Of a DNA stretch of 64,000 bases, positions 56,071 to 64,000 are shown piece by piece. Made by a program: the position numbers and the translations under genes. The notes under the pieces were generated by a model. The model was not told where the DNA came from, searched no databases, and worked only from the letters and a program-made list of their open reading frames with translations. Location of the stretch: the NCBI RefSeq assembly GCF_028683135.1, contig NZ_JAJUBB010000006.1:186001-250000 (forward strand), given 5' to 3'. The stretch's first letter is position 1. Each line of letters starts with the position of its first letter. The stretch comes from Enterovibrio qingdaonensis (GTDB lineage: Bacteria; Pseudomonadota; Gammaproteobacteria; Enterobacterales; Vibrionaceae).

Positions 56071-57000
56071 TTAGATGTTGCCGTTAATAACCAGTGCCAG
56101 CAGTGCCTGGCGCGCGTAGACGCCATTTTCTGCTTGCTGGAAGTAATACGCATGTGGCGTCTTGTCGACTGCAACGGTGATTTCATCAACGCGTGGCAGC
56201 GGGTGAAGCACTTTCAGGTTATCGCGTGCTTTTTCTAGCTGTGGTGTGTCCAAGATGAACGCGGATTTGATGTGCGCATATTCAGATTCGTCAAAGCGCT
56301 CTTTCTGTACACGGGTCATGTAGAGAATATCAAGCTCTGGCACCACTTCTTCGATTGTGCTGTGCAGGCTGTAAGGAATACCTGCTTCATCCAAATCTTC
56401 CAAAATGTAGTCTGGCATGGCCAGCGCATCCGGCGCGATAAAGTAGAAGCGGTTGTTATTAAACTTCGACAGGGCTTGAGTGAGAGAGTGAACAGTGCGG
56501 CCGTATTTCAGATCACCAACCATAGCGATGCTGAGGTTATCCAGACGGCCTTGAGTTTCATAGATACTGAACAGATCAAGCAGGGTCTGTGACGGGTGCT
56601 GGTTCGCGCCATCACCACCGTTGATCACGGGGACACCTTTTGAAAACTCAGACGCCAGGCGCGCAGCCCCTTCTTTCGGGTGACGCATCACGAACGCATC
56701 CACGTAGGAAGAGATAACCTGTACGGTATCAGACAGGGTCTCGCCTTTTTTGCCTGATGATGTATTGCCACCGTCAGGGAAACCAATGACGGTTCCGCCA
56801 AGGCGCTGAACCGCGGTTTCAAATGACAGACGAGTACGTGTCGAGGCTTCAAAGAAGCAGCTCGCAACGACTTTGTTTTTTAGCAGCGTAGGTTTCGGCT
56901 CAGCCTTTATCTTACCGGCAGTTTCGACGATAAGTTCCAATTCTTCGCGGGACAACTCCGGGATGGAGATAATGTGCTTGTTGTACAGCGAGGTCGCCAT
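56071..57000 (-). CDS. pyrB: Aspartate carbamoyltransferase catalytic subunit PyrB
   Basis: 309 residues. STRTR (53-57) binds carbamoyl phosphate, SSGKKGETL supplies Lys from the neighbouring chain, and HPLPRVDEI lies near the C-terminus. It makes carbamoyl-aspartate, the first committed step of pyrimidines. It is preceded by an attenuator and leader peptide like E. coli pyrBI. Confidence 0.98.
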   Translation of the reverse strand: MATSLYNKHIISIPELSREELELIVETAGKIKAEPKPTLLKNKVVASCFFEASTRTRLSFETAVQRLGGTVIGFPDGGNTSSGKKGETLSDTVQVISSYVDAFVMRHPKEGAARLASEFSKGVPVINGGDGANQHPSQTLLDLFSIYETQGRLDNLSIAMVGDLKYGRTVHSLTQALSKFNNNRFYFIAPDALAMPDYILEDLDEAGIPYSLHSTIEEVVPELDILYMTRVQKERFDESEYAHIKSAFILDTPQLEKARDNLKVLHPLPRVDEITVAVDKTPHAYYFQQAENGVYARQALLALVINGNI

Positions 57001-57036
57001 GTCTTCTCTTCCCTCAATGGATGGTAGATTTTGGAC

Positions 57037-57064
57037 AAAAAAAAGCCTCCAGATCTGGAGGCTT
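57037..57064 (-). terminator. pyrBI attenuator
   Basis: Perfect palindrome AAGCCTCCAGATCTGGAGGCTT (57043-57064 written in two halves AAGCCTCCAGA and TCTGGAGGCTT) with eight T after it on the minus strand, 37 bases before pyrB. In E. coli the same layout stops transcription when UTP is high. Confidence 0.9.
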
Positions 57065-57152
57065 AATTTATAAATACATTAAAAACGAAAACGGCGGCCA
57101 TTGCCGAGATTCGGCAGGCTTTAGCGACTGAATGAGAGACTAAATGTGGCAT
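57063..57152 (-). CDS. pyrL: pyrBI leader peptide PyrL
   Basis: 29 residues from ATG 57150-57152 to TAA just at the attenuator stem: [29 protein letters not shown] at the end. The last codons contain runs of U (TTTTCGTTTTTAATG), where polymerase pauses when UTP is low, and a coupled ribosome then blocks the terminator. A separate sequence from E. coli PyrL but the same plan. The ribosome site is weak. Confidence 0.75.
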   Translation of the reverse strand: MPHLVSHSVAKACRISAMAAVFVFNVFIN

Positions 57153-57183
57153 TCCGGTTCGTTTTTTTGACAAATTGCGAAGG

Positions 57184-57211
57184 ATTATACGCCCATTTGC
57201 CCGCCTTGCAA
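57184..57211 (-). promoter_or_regulatory. pyrBI promoter
   Basis: On the minus strand TTGCAA (57206-57211) and TATAAT (57184-57189) with 16 bases between, about 32 bases before the leader ATG. Confidence 0.75.
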
Positions 57212-57257
57212 GAAGGAGTCGTTGAGCGGTTAATCAATGTATGTTTTGGAAAAGCAT

Positions 57258-57283
57258 AAAAAAACCGCCCACTAGAGACGGCT
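57258..57283 (-). terminator. argF terminator, imperfect
   Basis: AGCCGTC pairs with GGGCGGT-type partner with two or three G-U pairs, then TTTTTTT on the minus strand, 20 bases after the argF stop. Confidence 0.6.
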
Positions 57284-57302
57284 TCTAGAATATATCAGTG
57301 AG

Positions 57303-58307
57303 TTAACTGCCGAGTGTGGCCACCATGACTGCTTTAATGGTGTGCATACGATTTTCAGCCTCATCAAATACGATCGAATAGTCAGATTCGAACACATCTT
57401 CTGTGACTTCTAATCCGTTCATGCCGTATTTCGCCGCCACTTCTGCTCCGATGGTGGTTTCATCATTGTGGAAAGCAGGGAGGCAGTGCATAAACTTCAC
57501 GTGCGGATTTCCCGTCGCTTTGATGACGCCCATGTTCACTTGATACGGTGTCATTAAGGCGACGCGTTCATCCCACGCTTCTTTAGATTCGCCCATCGAC
57601 ACCCATACGTCGGTGTAGAGGAAATCACAGCCTTTAACGCCTTCTGCTACGTCTTCGGTGAGCGTGATTTGCGCACCTGTAGTGTCAGCAATGGCTTTGC
57701 ATTCGGCCACTAATGCTTCGTCAGGCCAGAATTGTTTTGGTGCAACGAGCCGGATATCCATGCCCATTTTCGCCGCACCGACCATGAGTGAGTTGCCCAT
57801 GTTATTTCGTGCATCACCTAGATACGCAAATGCCATTTCATGTAATTGCTTGCCGCGACCGTGTTCTTGCATCGTCAAAAGATCAGCCAGAATTTGGGTC
57901 GGGTGGAATTCATCGGTCAAGCCATTCCAAACAGGGACACCTGCATATTGGCCTAGCTCTTCAACAATCGCTTGGCCAAAGCCACGGTATTGAATGCCGT
58001 CATACATGCGACCAAGCACACGTGCCGTGTCTTTCATCGACTCTTTATGGCCAATCTGAGAGCCTGACGGGCCAATGTAAGAGACCTGCGCGCCTTGATC
58101 GAAGGCCGCAATCTCAAATGCACATCGGGTTCGCGTTGAAGCCTTTTCAAAAATCAGTGCAATATTTTTGCCTTTGAGGCGTGGCTGTTCGCATCCTGCA
58201 TATTTGGCTTTTTTCAGCTCGGCAGACAATGACAACAGATGCTCAATCTCGCGCGGTGTAAAATCGAGCAATTTGAGAAAATTCCGGTTGCGCAAATTAA
58301 ATGCCAT
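57303..58307 (-). CDS. argF: Ornithine carbamoyltransferase
   Basis: 334 residues, as E. coli ArgF. STRTR (57-61) binds carbamoyl phosphate; FMHCLPAFH carries the catalytic Cys. It makes citrulline; the reverse, catabolic use is possible because an arginine deiminase gene lies directly upstream, with no carbamate kinase gene in view. A separate promoter region with a candidate ArgR site and an arcA terminator precede it. Confidence 0.95.
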   Translation of the reverse strand: MAFNLRNRNFLKLLDFTPREIEHLLSLSAELKKAKYAGCEQPRLKGKNIALIFEKASTRTRCAFEIAAFDQGAQVSYIGPSGSQIGHKESMKDTARVLGRMYDGIQYRGFGQAIVEELGQYAGVPVWNGLTDEFHPTQILADLLTMQEHGRGKQLHEMAFAYLGDARNNMGNSLMVGAAKMGMDIRLVAPKQFWPDEALVAECKAIADTTGAQITLTEDVAEGVKGCDFLYTDVWVSMGESKEAWDERVALMTPYQVNMGVIKATGNPHVKFMHCLPAFHNDETTIGAEVAAKYGMNGLEVTEDVFESDYSIVFDEAENRMHTIKAVMVATLGS

Positions 58308-58413
58308 ATGAGTTCCCTTTCAAAAATCCTTGAGCGTCCGAATGATGAAGACAGTGTTATCTATGATAATAATCACAATTCTTACTGATTTACGCATCAA
58401 AACGCAACCCCGA

Positions 58414-58429
58414 TGAATAATTAATTATT
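58414..58429. promoter_or_regulatory. Candidate ArgR box before argF
   Basis: TGAATAATTAATTATT fits the ARG-box pattern of two AT-rich half-sites starting TGAAT. About 107 bases upstream of the argF start; only one clear box seen. Confidence 0.4.
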
Positions 58430-58467
58430 TTTATTGCGTTGATATTCGATTTTTATCGATGAAAGAA

Positions 58468-58493
58468 AAAGGCTTCAGCGAACTGAAGCCTTT
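58468..58493 (-). terminator. arcA terminator
   Basis: AAAGGCTTCAG-cgaa-CTGAAGCCTTT, 23 bases after the arcA stop. Confidence 0.88.
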
Positions 58494-58515
58494 ATCATTT
58501 AGCGGTTAAGTTGCG

Positions 58516-59736
58516 CTAGAGACCTTCGCGCTCAATGGGGCAGCTCATGCATCTTGCGCCGCCTCGTCCACGTCCTAATTGGTCGCCGGGAATCGGTAAA
58601 ACGGTGATGCCCGCTTTGTCATATTTCTCATTGGTGTAGACATTGCCTTCGTAGCCAATAACAACGCCAGGACGCACAGTAAGTACGTTGTTGGCATCAT
58701 TCCATTGCTCTCGCTCGGCCTCGAAGCTGTCACCGCCCGTCGTGATGATATTGAGGTGTGGAATGTTAAGTGCTTTTTCGATGGCATGCAGGAAGTAGTC
58801 GACTTCCTTCGCGTCCACATCGCCGTTGCCTTTATCCACCAAACGCCAACATTGCAGATCTTTACGCATCACTTGTGGGTAGACAGAGAAGGTATCAATG
58901 TCCATGTGTGTCATCACGGTATCAAGGTGCATACAAGAGCGGTGTTTTGGGAGATTAATGGCAATAACCTCTTTTGCCTGACCATGTTGGAACAGACTGC
59001 GAGCTAACGCTTCAACACCTTGCGGCGTGGTGCGCTCTGACATGCCGACTAAGACCGTGCCGTTGCCAATTACCAGTACGTCACCACCTTCAACCATGGC
59101 GTTGTCATAGTCGCGTTGCTCTGCACCAAGGTAGGTAATGAAATCTTGGCCTGCAAACAAGGGGTGCCATCGATAAATTGCACGTAAATGATTGGTTTCG
59201 CGCTGACGTGCAGGCATCGCCATCGGGTTAAGGGAGACGCCGCCATACACCCAACAAGACGTATCTCGGGTAAACAAATGATTGGGTAGCGGATCGATAA
59301 TGAAGTCTGTTCGCTCGTGCATGGCTTGCATCATCGAAGACGACTGGCGAGGAAAGTCGATATAGCTCAGACCTCCCAGCAGAATATGGGACAACTCGTC
59401 GTCGCTAAGCGTGCCTAAATAGGTGCGTACATCTTCAGAAAATTGGTGACCGAGGCGGTAGTCGCCAACCTGTACGTCGAGCAACCAGGCTTTCGCTTCA
59501 GGATTAGCGAGGGTCTGAGCGAGGAGATCATGAAGAAGGAGCACCTCGACGTTTTGATCACGCAGTGTTTGCGCGAATTGGTCGTGTTCTTCACCTGCAC
59601 GTTCAACGGCAAGCACGTCATCAAATAATAGGTCTTTATAGTTTGAAGGCGTAAGGTGGTTCAATGCACGCTCAGGACGGTGCAGCATGACTCGCTTAAG
59701 TTGACCAACTTCAGAACCGACATATAACTGACTCAT
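58516..59736 (-). CDS. arcA: Arginine deiminase ArcA
   Basis: 406 residues, guanidino-group-modifying fold. [33 protein letters not shown] and RCMSCP with catalytic Cys396 are all present. It converts arginine to citrulline and ammonia, feeding OTC in the ADI pathway for energy or acid resistance. Upstream of argF on the same strand but with its own terminator. TGAATAATTATTAAT lies 15 bases upstream. Confidence 0.96.
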   Translation of the reverse strand: MSQLYVGSEVGQLKRVMLHRPERALNHLTPSNYKDLLFDDVLAVERAGEEHDQFAQTLRDQNVEVLLLHDLLAQTLANPEAKAWLLDVQVGDYRLGHQFSEDVRTYLGTLSDDELSHILLGGLSYIDFPRQSSSMMQAMHERTDFIIDPLPNHLFTRDTSCWVYGGVSLNPMAMPARQRETNHLRAIYRWHPLFAGQDFITYLGAEQRDYDNAMVEGGDVLVIGNGTVLVGMSERTTPQGVEALARSLFQHGQAKEVIAINLPKHRSCMHLDTVMTHMDIDTFSVYPQVMRKDLQCWRLVDKGNGDVDAKEVDYFLHAIEKALNIPHLNIITTGGDSFEAEREQWNDANNVLTVRPGVVIGYEGNVYTNEKYDKAGITVLPIPGDQLGRGRGGARCMSCPIEREGL

Positions 59737-59750
59737 GACTATTTCTCTCT

Positions 59751-59765
59751 TGAATAATTATTAAT
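59751..59765. promoter_or_regulatory. Candidate ArgR box before arcA
   Basis: TGAATAATTATTAAT resembles the site before argF and the ARG-box consensus. It is very close to the start codon. Confidence 0.35.
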
Positions 59766-60293
59766 CTCCAAGCGTTTGGTATAAGGCGTATGCACATGAA
59801 AACTAAAGGTGTGCAAACGGATTGCCAAACACGATGGGAAAAGGAATATAGAGCGACAGAATTCTGTAAGAAGGGCGTTACTCAGCGAAAACGCCTGAAT
59901 ACGTGTCGTAAATCCATTTACCTCAATAAACCTTTTTACATTAAGTGCGTCGCGGCGTTTGGCTGCGACGAATGGCGGAAAAAGGTTTTTTGCGTATTGA
60001 GTGCGTAGCTATGCAGTGAGCTTTCACACTATTCCAAAAACCAGGACTTTAATGGCGCAAGATTTGGTGAAAATGCGCATTTTCCAGAATCTTGTATTGT
60101 TATCGCCCTGTTCTCAAATAATGACAACCTTGTAAGGGAAGGTCAATTTTACTTTTGTTTAACATGGATTCTGTGTGTCTTCTTGCTGATGCCAGAATGC
60201 TGAGAATGGGTGTTTTTTGCGTGAATTCGGCGTGGTAATACACGCAGATCCGTGCGATAGTGCCCCCGTCTTAATTCGGTCTGGAGTTTTCCA
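59766..60293. other. Intergenic arcA-rraB, no convincing gene
   Basis: An open frame of 72 codons at 59790-60008 has no ribosome site and an unnatural composition (many Lys/Cys/Arg). A GTCGC/GCGAC imperfect hairpin lies near 59946-59968. The promoters for arcA (leftward) and rraB must be here. Confidence 0.45.
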
Positions 60294-60698
60294 ATGTCTT
60301 ACGCTGACATTATTGAAGAACAAAAAGCGGATACCCGCGAAATCATTGCTGCATTGCTGGATGATGGTAGTGATCCTGATGCGCTTTACACCATTGAGCA
60401 TCACCTGTCTGCAGACAGCTTTGAGGAACTGGAAGGCGCAGCTGTTGAAGCGTTTAAGCTAGGCTTCGAAGTGCTGGAAGCAGAAGAGCTGGAGCTGGAA
60501 GATGGCAGCACCGTTATTTGTTTTGACGCAGTCATGGAGTCAGCATTGGAAGCTGAGCGTATCGATGAGCAAGTGGAGAAGCTGGTAGCACTGGCTGAAA
60601 AACACAAAATCGATTACGACGGTTGGGGCACGTACTTCGAGTCAGATGAAGATGACGACGAAGAAGAAGGTGACTTCGACGAAGAAGGCGAAGACTAA
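60294..60698 (+). CDS. rraB: Ribonuclease E inhibitor RraB
   Basis: 134 residues. [21 protein letters not shown] and [19 protein letters not shown] with a very acidic tail are typical. It binds RNase E and changes degradosome composition, so it tunes mRNA decay. As in E. coli, it lies near argF/pyrBI. Confidence 0.95.
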   Translation: MSYADIIEEQKADTREIIAALLDDGSDPDALYTIEHHLSADSFEELEGAAVEAFKLGFEVLEAEELELEDGSTVICFDAVMESALEAERIDEQVEKLVALAEKHKIDYDGWGTYFESDEDDDEEEGDFDEEGED

Positions 60699-60705
60699 TT
60701 TCGTG

Positions 60706-60732
60706 AAAAAGCCGGCAGTTGCCGGCTTTTTT
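60706..60732. terminator. Bidirectional terminator rraB / MarR-GNAT
   Basis: AAAAAGCCGGC-agtt-GCCGGCTTTTTT between convergent genes. Confidence 0.9.
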
Positions 60733-60741
60733 GTGCCTGTG

Positions 60742-61650
60742 TTAAAAGCGTTTTAACATGGTGACTTCGCAATCACAGTGACCGGTATCGCCCAGCGGGG
60801 CGTCGAGGTGCTGAAAACCGATCGATTCATACAAGGAGATGGCTTCTTTCAAGCAGGCTGTGGTTTCTAAATAGCAGGCTGTGTACCCTTTCTCTCGGGC
60901 GAATTTCATTGCTGTTGCTGCGAGTCTTCGTGCAAACCCTTTGCCACGCAGTTCAGGTCGGATATACATCTTTTGCAATTCGCATACGTTGTCCTCTCCT
61001 GCGAGAGGTGCGATACCTCCGCCTCCCCAGATTTTTCCGTCTTTCTCAATCACCCAATAGGCGGCATTGTCGGCTTTGTAGCTTTCACTTAATACATCGA
61101 GCGTTGGGTCGGACACGCTGTAGCCTTTATCTGCCGTCAAACCATACTCAGCAGATACCTTACGGATGACCGTTGCAATAGCGGCGTTGTCTGCGGGTTC
61201 AAGAGGTCTCACGGTGTATCCGTTTTGCAGCTCACTTTGAGACATAGCGCGGTTGTAGCGGTGCAATGAACGAGACAGGGTTTCTATCTCATCGCTATCG
61301 AGTTGCTCCAAATAACGAGCGATTTGCTGGTTAATGCCTTGGTGGTGTTCACGTAAACGTGTTCGGCCAGTATCGGAAAGCGCGTAGGTGGGTTGGGCAC
61401 TTTCTGGTGAGGCGTGTGACTGCACGTTGTCGTTATTAATCAAAATAGCGAGCGTCCGGTTGGCGTTGGCAACGTCAATATTAAGACGAGTAGCAAGCTC
61501 GGATGCTGACAGGGGAGCGTGCTCCAATTCAATCAGCACATGGCATTGGACGGTGGTTAGGTTTGTCGTGCCATAGATGTTGTCGAGTAGCCCTCTATGA
61601 CGGAGTAGCTGTCTAACGAGTTGGCGAATTTCGACTGGGCCTGCTGCCAT
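60742..61650 (-). CDS. MarR-type regulator fused to GNAT acetyltransferase
   Basis: 302 residues. N-terminal winged helix (about 1-140) of MarR type: [20 protein letters not shown], then [20 protein letters not shown]-terminal GNAT (about 145-302) has the acetyl-CoA loop [13 protein letters not shown] and GYTACYLET. This two-domain family is widespread, but ligands are unknown; it may acetylate a small molecule and sense it through the HTH part. Confidence 0.92.
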   Translation of the reverse strand: MAAGPVEIRQLVRQLLRHRGLLDNIYGTTNLTTVQCHVLIELEHAPLSASELATRLNIDVANANRTLAILINNDNVQSHASPESAQPTYALSDTGRTRLREHHQGINQQIARYLEQLDSDEIETLSRSLHRYNRAMSQSELQNGYTVRPLEPADNAAIATVIRKVSAEYGLTADKGYSVSDPTLDVLSESYKADNAAYWVIEKDGKIWGGGGIAPLAGEDNVCELQKMYIRPELRGKGFARRLAATAMKFAREKGYTACYLETTACLKEAISLYESIGFQHLDAPLGDTGHCDCEVTMLKRF

Positions 61651-61826
61651 TGTTTAGTCCTTTTTACATCCAGTGTATTGAGAATGTGTCACTACAACCT
61701 ACCTGAAAGAGATACGTTGTGAATGGAGGGGCACTTCGCAGTTGTGTATTGCTGAACTGTGTGAGAGCACTAAAAAAGATAATATGGGCGAAAGGAAGCC
61801 GAAACAAGGTTGGCAGAGGGAAGGTA

Positions 61827-63005
61827 ATGGAAAACAAAATGATTTTTCATGGCTCAGGCCGTGAGTATTTTGGTATTTGGATTGTCAATGTCGTGCTGAG
61901 CATACTAACACTTGGCATTTATTCCGCGTGGGCAAAAGTGCGGACTAAAAAGTATTTTTATGGCAATACGGAGCTTGCGGGTGACCGCTTTGAATACCAT
62001 GCCACCCCAAAACAAATTCTAATCGGCCGTATCATCGCAGTAACGGCGTTTGTCATCTGGTTTGCAGTCGGTCACTTCTATCCACTTTTCTCTTCTGTTC
62101 TTTTTGTGATTGGTTTACTGCTAATGCCTTGGGTGGTTCGGAACAATGCGCGATTTAACGCGAAAATGAGCAGCTATCGCAATGTTCGGTTGAACTTCAC
62201 AGGGACGCTACTGGGTGCTTATGGTGTCATGCTAGGCAGGGGACTTCTGGTATTTCTTGCCATCGTCACCAGCGTGATGCTCTCGTCGGCACCTGGTATT
62301 GGTGGTGCAGGGTTTGTGATTGGCCTTGGTGGCGCGATAGTGGTCTTTCTGCTTTTTTGCTGGATGATGATGGGGATCTCGAGCTACTTTGCCAATGGGC
62401 ATGGCTACGGAAAATTGACGTTCAGTGCTGCGCTGAGAATCGGCTACTTTGTTCGCACCTATCTTTGGGCAATCCTGATATATGTGCTCTGCATGGTAGG
62501 TTTTGTGGCAATAATGTTTCTGATGATTGGGCTCGCCGAGTCATTTATGGACCCTACAAAACTCGAGCTTTTAAATTCTTTATCCCTCGACACGATAAGC
62601 TTTGAGCATCTGGCAAGCCTCTTTGGAATGGTGACCTTTTTTCTCTTCATCTATGGCATGTTCTTTGTTGCGATCTTAATCGTCAGCTCCTTTATTGCGT
62701 GTCGAGTGCGGAATTATGTTTTTGGGCTAATGATGGTGGGGGAGTCTGGTGATTACCGTTTAGGGTCGACCATGAATACGGCCTCTTACACCATGCTGAT
62801 AGTGACGAACTTTCTGATGCAGGTCTTTACGCTTGGGTTTGCCAGACCTTGGGTGAAAGTGAGAACAGCGAAATATTTACTCTCAGTGACAACGGTTTAT
62901 GGCGATCTTGATGCATTACGTGCATTTGATGATGATGACAGCATGAAATCAGCGATCGGTGATGAAGTGTCTCAAGCCTTCGATCTGGATATTGGGTTAG
63001 GCTGA
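61827..63005 (+). CDS. yjgN: DUF898 membrane protein (YjgN family)
   Basis: 392 residues from ATG 61827 with AAGG upstream; the frame stays open 36 codons earlier. Two similar halves each start with a soluble stretch (GREYFGIWIVNVVLSILTLG; then SYTMLIVTNFLMQVFTLGF) and carry YSAWAKVRTKKY or RPWVKVRTAKY after a TM helix. About six to eight TM helices. Inner membrane. Its stop overlaps the ATG of the M48 peptidase (TGATG), so the pair is co-translated; the family often pairs with such a peptidase. Confidence 0.92.
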   Translation: MENKMIFHGSGREYFGIWIVNVVLSILTLGIYSAWAKVRTKKYFYGNTELAGDRFEYHATPKQILIGRIIAVTAFVIWFAVGHFYPLFSSVLFVIGLLLMPWVVRNNARFNAKMSSYRNVRLNFTGTLLGAYGVMLGRGLLVFLAIVTSVMLSSAPGIGGAGFVIGLGGAIVVFLLFCWMMMGISSYFANGHGYGKLTFSAALRIGYFVRTYLWAILIYVLCMVGFVAIMFLMIGLAESFMDPTKLELLNSLSLDTISFEHLASLFGMVTFFLFIYGMFFVAILIVSSFIACRVRNYVFGLMMVGESGDYRLGSTMNTASYTMLIVTNFLMQVFTLGFARPWVKVRTAKYLLSVTTVYGDLDALRAFDDDDSMKSAIGDEVSQAFDLDIGLG

Positions 63006-64000
63006 TGACAGAGGGTATTGCGTATCTGGCTGGAGATTCCGCAAAACATGCAGCAACCCTTTCCATCGTGGGTGAGAGCAAGGCAGTGCTGCATGTGGGG
63101 GATCAATCGATTGAGGCCAGTATTGACGACGTTTCTTTATCCGACAGGATTGGACGGTTGCCGTTACAACTGCGCTTTCCAACTGGAGAGTTATTCATTC
63201 CTCACAAAGAAACAGAGCTTCCCTATTGTTTCTATGTGCCGTCGAAGAGTTGGCTAACTAAGCTCGAAACCAATCTTAGCGTGATACTGAGCAGTGTAGC
63301 CGCTTCTGTACTTATTGTTGCCTTGTTTATCTGGGTGGGTATTCCAGCTATCAGCCAAGGGATCGCGACCTCGCTACCCCAGCAGGTGCCTGAGATGGTA
63401 GGAGAACATGTGCTGGAACAGCTGGACAATGGCATGTTTACGGCATCAGAGTTGCCAGAAGATCGAAAGGCAAGTATCACGAACCAGTTTGAGCGCGTGG
63501 TTGCGCGTATGCCGCCAATGCCGATTGCGCCCAAGCTAAAGTTCCGAAATTGGCCCAAAGGACCCAATGCATTTGCATTCAGTGATGGCACTGTGGTGCT
63601 GCTTGACCCATTGGTCGAGTTGGCAGAAACCGATGAGCAATTGGAAAGTATTATTCTTCATGAGCTTGGACATGTGTATCACCAACATGTCATGACGGCA
63701 CTTGTCCGTTCTACCATGCTGTCAGTGACCGTGGCGTTGGTTACCGGAGAGAGCACTGGAGTGATAGATTTGCTGACGGGCTTTGGCGTGCTCTTAGTGT
63801 CTTCGGGGTATTCGAGAGAAGCGGAAGAAGAGTCTGATGCGTTTGCAGCTAAATACCTGTATGAGCAATATGGCACGACAGAATCACAAGCGGAAATGTT
63901 TCGCTTAATGCAGTCAGAAAGTGCCCGTGTTGGGATCGTGGAGTGGTTAAGCTCACACCCAGATACCGATCGTCGTATAGAGGCAGCAGCGCAGTATCAA
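63005..64000 (+). CDS. M48-family membrane metallopeptidase (3' end outside window)
   Basis: First 332 residues visible. One TM helix at about 92-116 follows an N-terminal beta domain. The zinc motif HELGH is at 219-223, and the downstream third ligand region REAEEESDAF supplies Glu and Asp. It resembles the Oma1/HtpX-type quality-control peptidases, with the active site beyond the TM. Overlaps the DUF898 gene start by one base. Truncated by the window end, no stop seen. Confidence 0.85.
   Translation, partial: MTEGIAYLAGDSAKHAATLSIVGESKAVLHVGDQSIEASIDDVSLSDRIGRLPLQLRFPTGELFIPHKETELPYCFYVPSKSWLTKLETNLSVILSSVAASVLIVALFIWVGIPAISQGIATSLPQQVPEMVGEHVLEQLDNGMFTASELPEDRKASITNQFERVVARMPPMPIAPKLKFRNWPKGPNAFAFSDGTVVLLDPLVELAETDEQLESIILHELGHVYHQHVMTALVRSTMLSVTVALVTGESTGVIDLLTGFGVLLVSSGYSREAEEESDAFAAKYLYEQYGTTESQAEMFRLMQSESARVGIVEWLSSHPDTDRRIEAAAQYQ

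Noticed and set aside
59790-60008. 72-codon frame between arcA and rraB
   Set aside because: No ribosome site and improbable composition; probably chance in an intergenic region.

Overview
The window reads as chromosomal DNA of a gammaproteobacterium, most likely Vibrionaceae (a Grimontia/Enterovibrio/Photobacterium/Vibrio relative). The basis is the set and order of core genes: rpsU-yqeY-dnaG-rpoD with a tRNA-Ile2(CAT) behind rpoD, tsaD/plsY/folB-folK-uppP/cca, ygiF-glnE-hldE, tolC/nudF-yqiB-cpdA-yqiA-parE-parC-plsC, pyrBI next to argF-arcA, and rraB. The genus is an inference; no 16S or species marker is present.

Layout. 1-7 kb: the end of a PAS-GGDEF diguanylate cyclase cut by the window edge, a two-gene acyl-CoA operon (ECHDC3-like crotonase plus acyl-CoA synthetase) behind a palindrome-rich leader, a DUF6929-like lipoprotein, a small secreted protein and a LysR regulator. 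7.4-13.8 kb: an accessory locus of poorly known genes. Three rightward genes (unknown protein with a tandem repeat, a propeller-like protein, a nucleoside-phosphorylase-fold protein) converge on four leftward genes (two DUF2589 proteins, a zinc ribbon, a lipoprotein). A tiny Arg-rich one-TM ORF and another lipoprotein follow. 13.8-16.5 kb: mobile debris, namely a REP-associated (Y1/HUH) transposase flanked by long tandem duplications and inverted termini, abutting a 5'-truncated phage replication gene A. 16.5-19.1 kb: a tight three-gene operon, SLATT 2-TM protein, NdpA-like nucleoid protein and RelA/SpoT-type nucleotide synthetase, lying just past the 3' end of tRNA-Ile2. This is the best candidate for an undescribed conflict (anti-phage) system in the window.

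19.3-64 kb is ordinary core genome. It covers the macromolecular-synthesis operon, folate and lipid-carrier genes, phosphate transport (pit plus a DUF47 regulator), a fused GspA-GspB secretion assembly factor, nitrogen control (glnE), LPS synthesis (lpxL, hldE), TolC, topoisomerase IV, phospholipid acylation (plsY, plsC), IPP isomerase, pyrimidine and arginine genes, rraB, a MarR-GNAT protein and a DUF898/M48 pair running off the right edge. Most core genes end in clear intrinsic terminators. The pyrBI operon keeps an E. coli-style leader peptide and attenuator that can be read directly from the sequence, with a near-consensus promoter. No CRISPR array, rRNA or integrase gene was seen.
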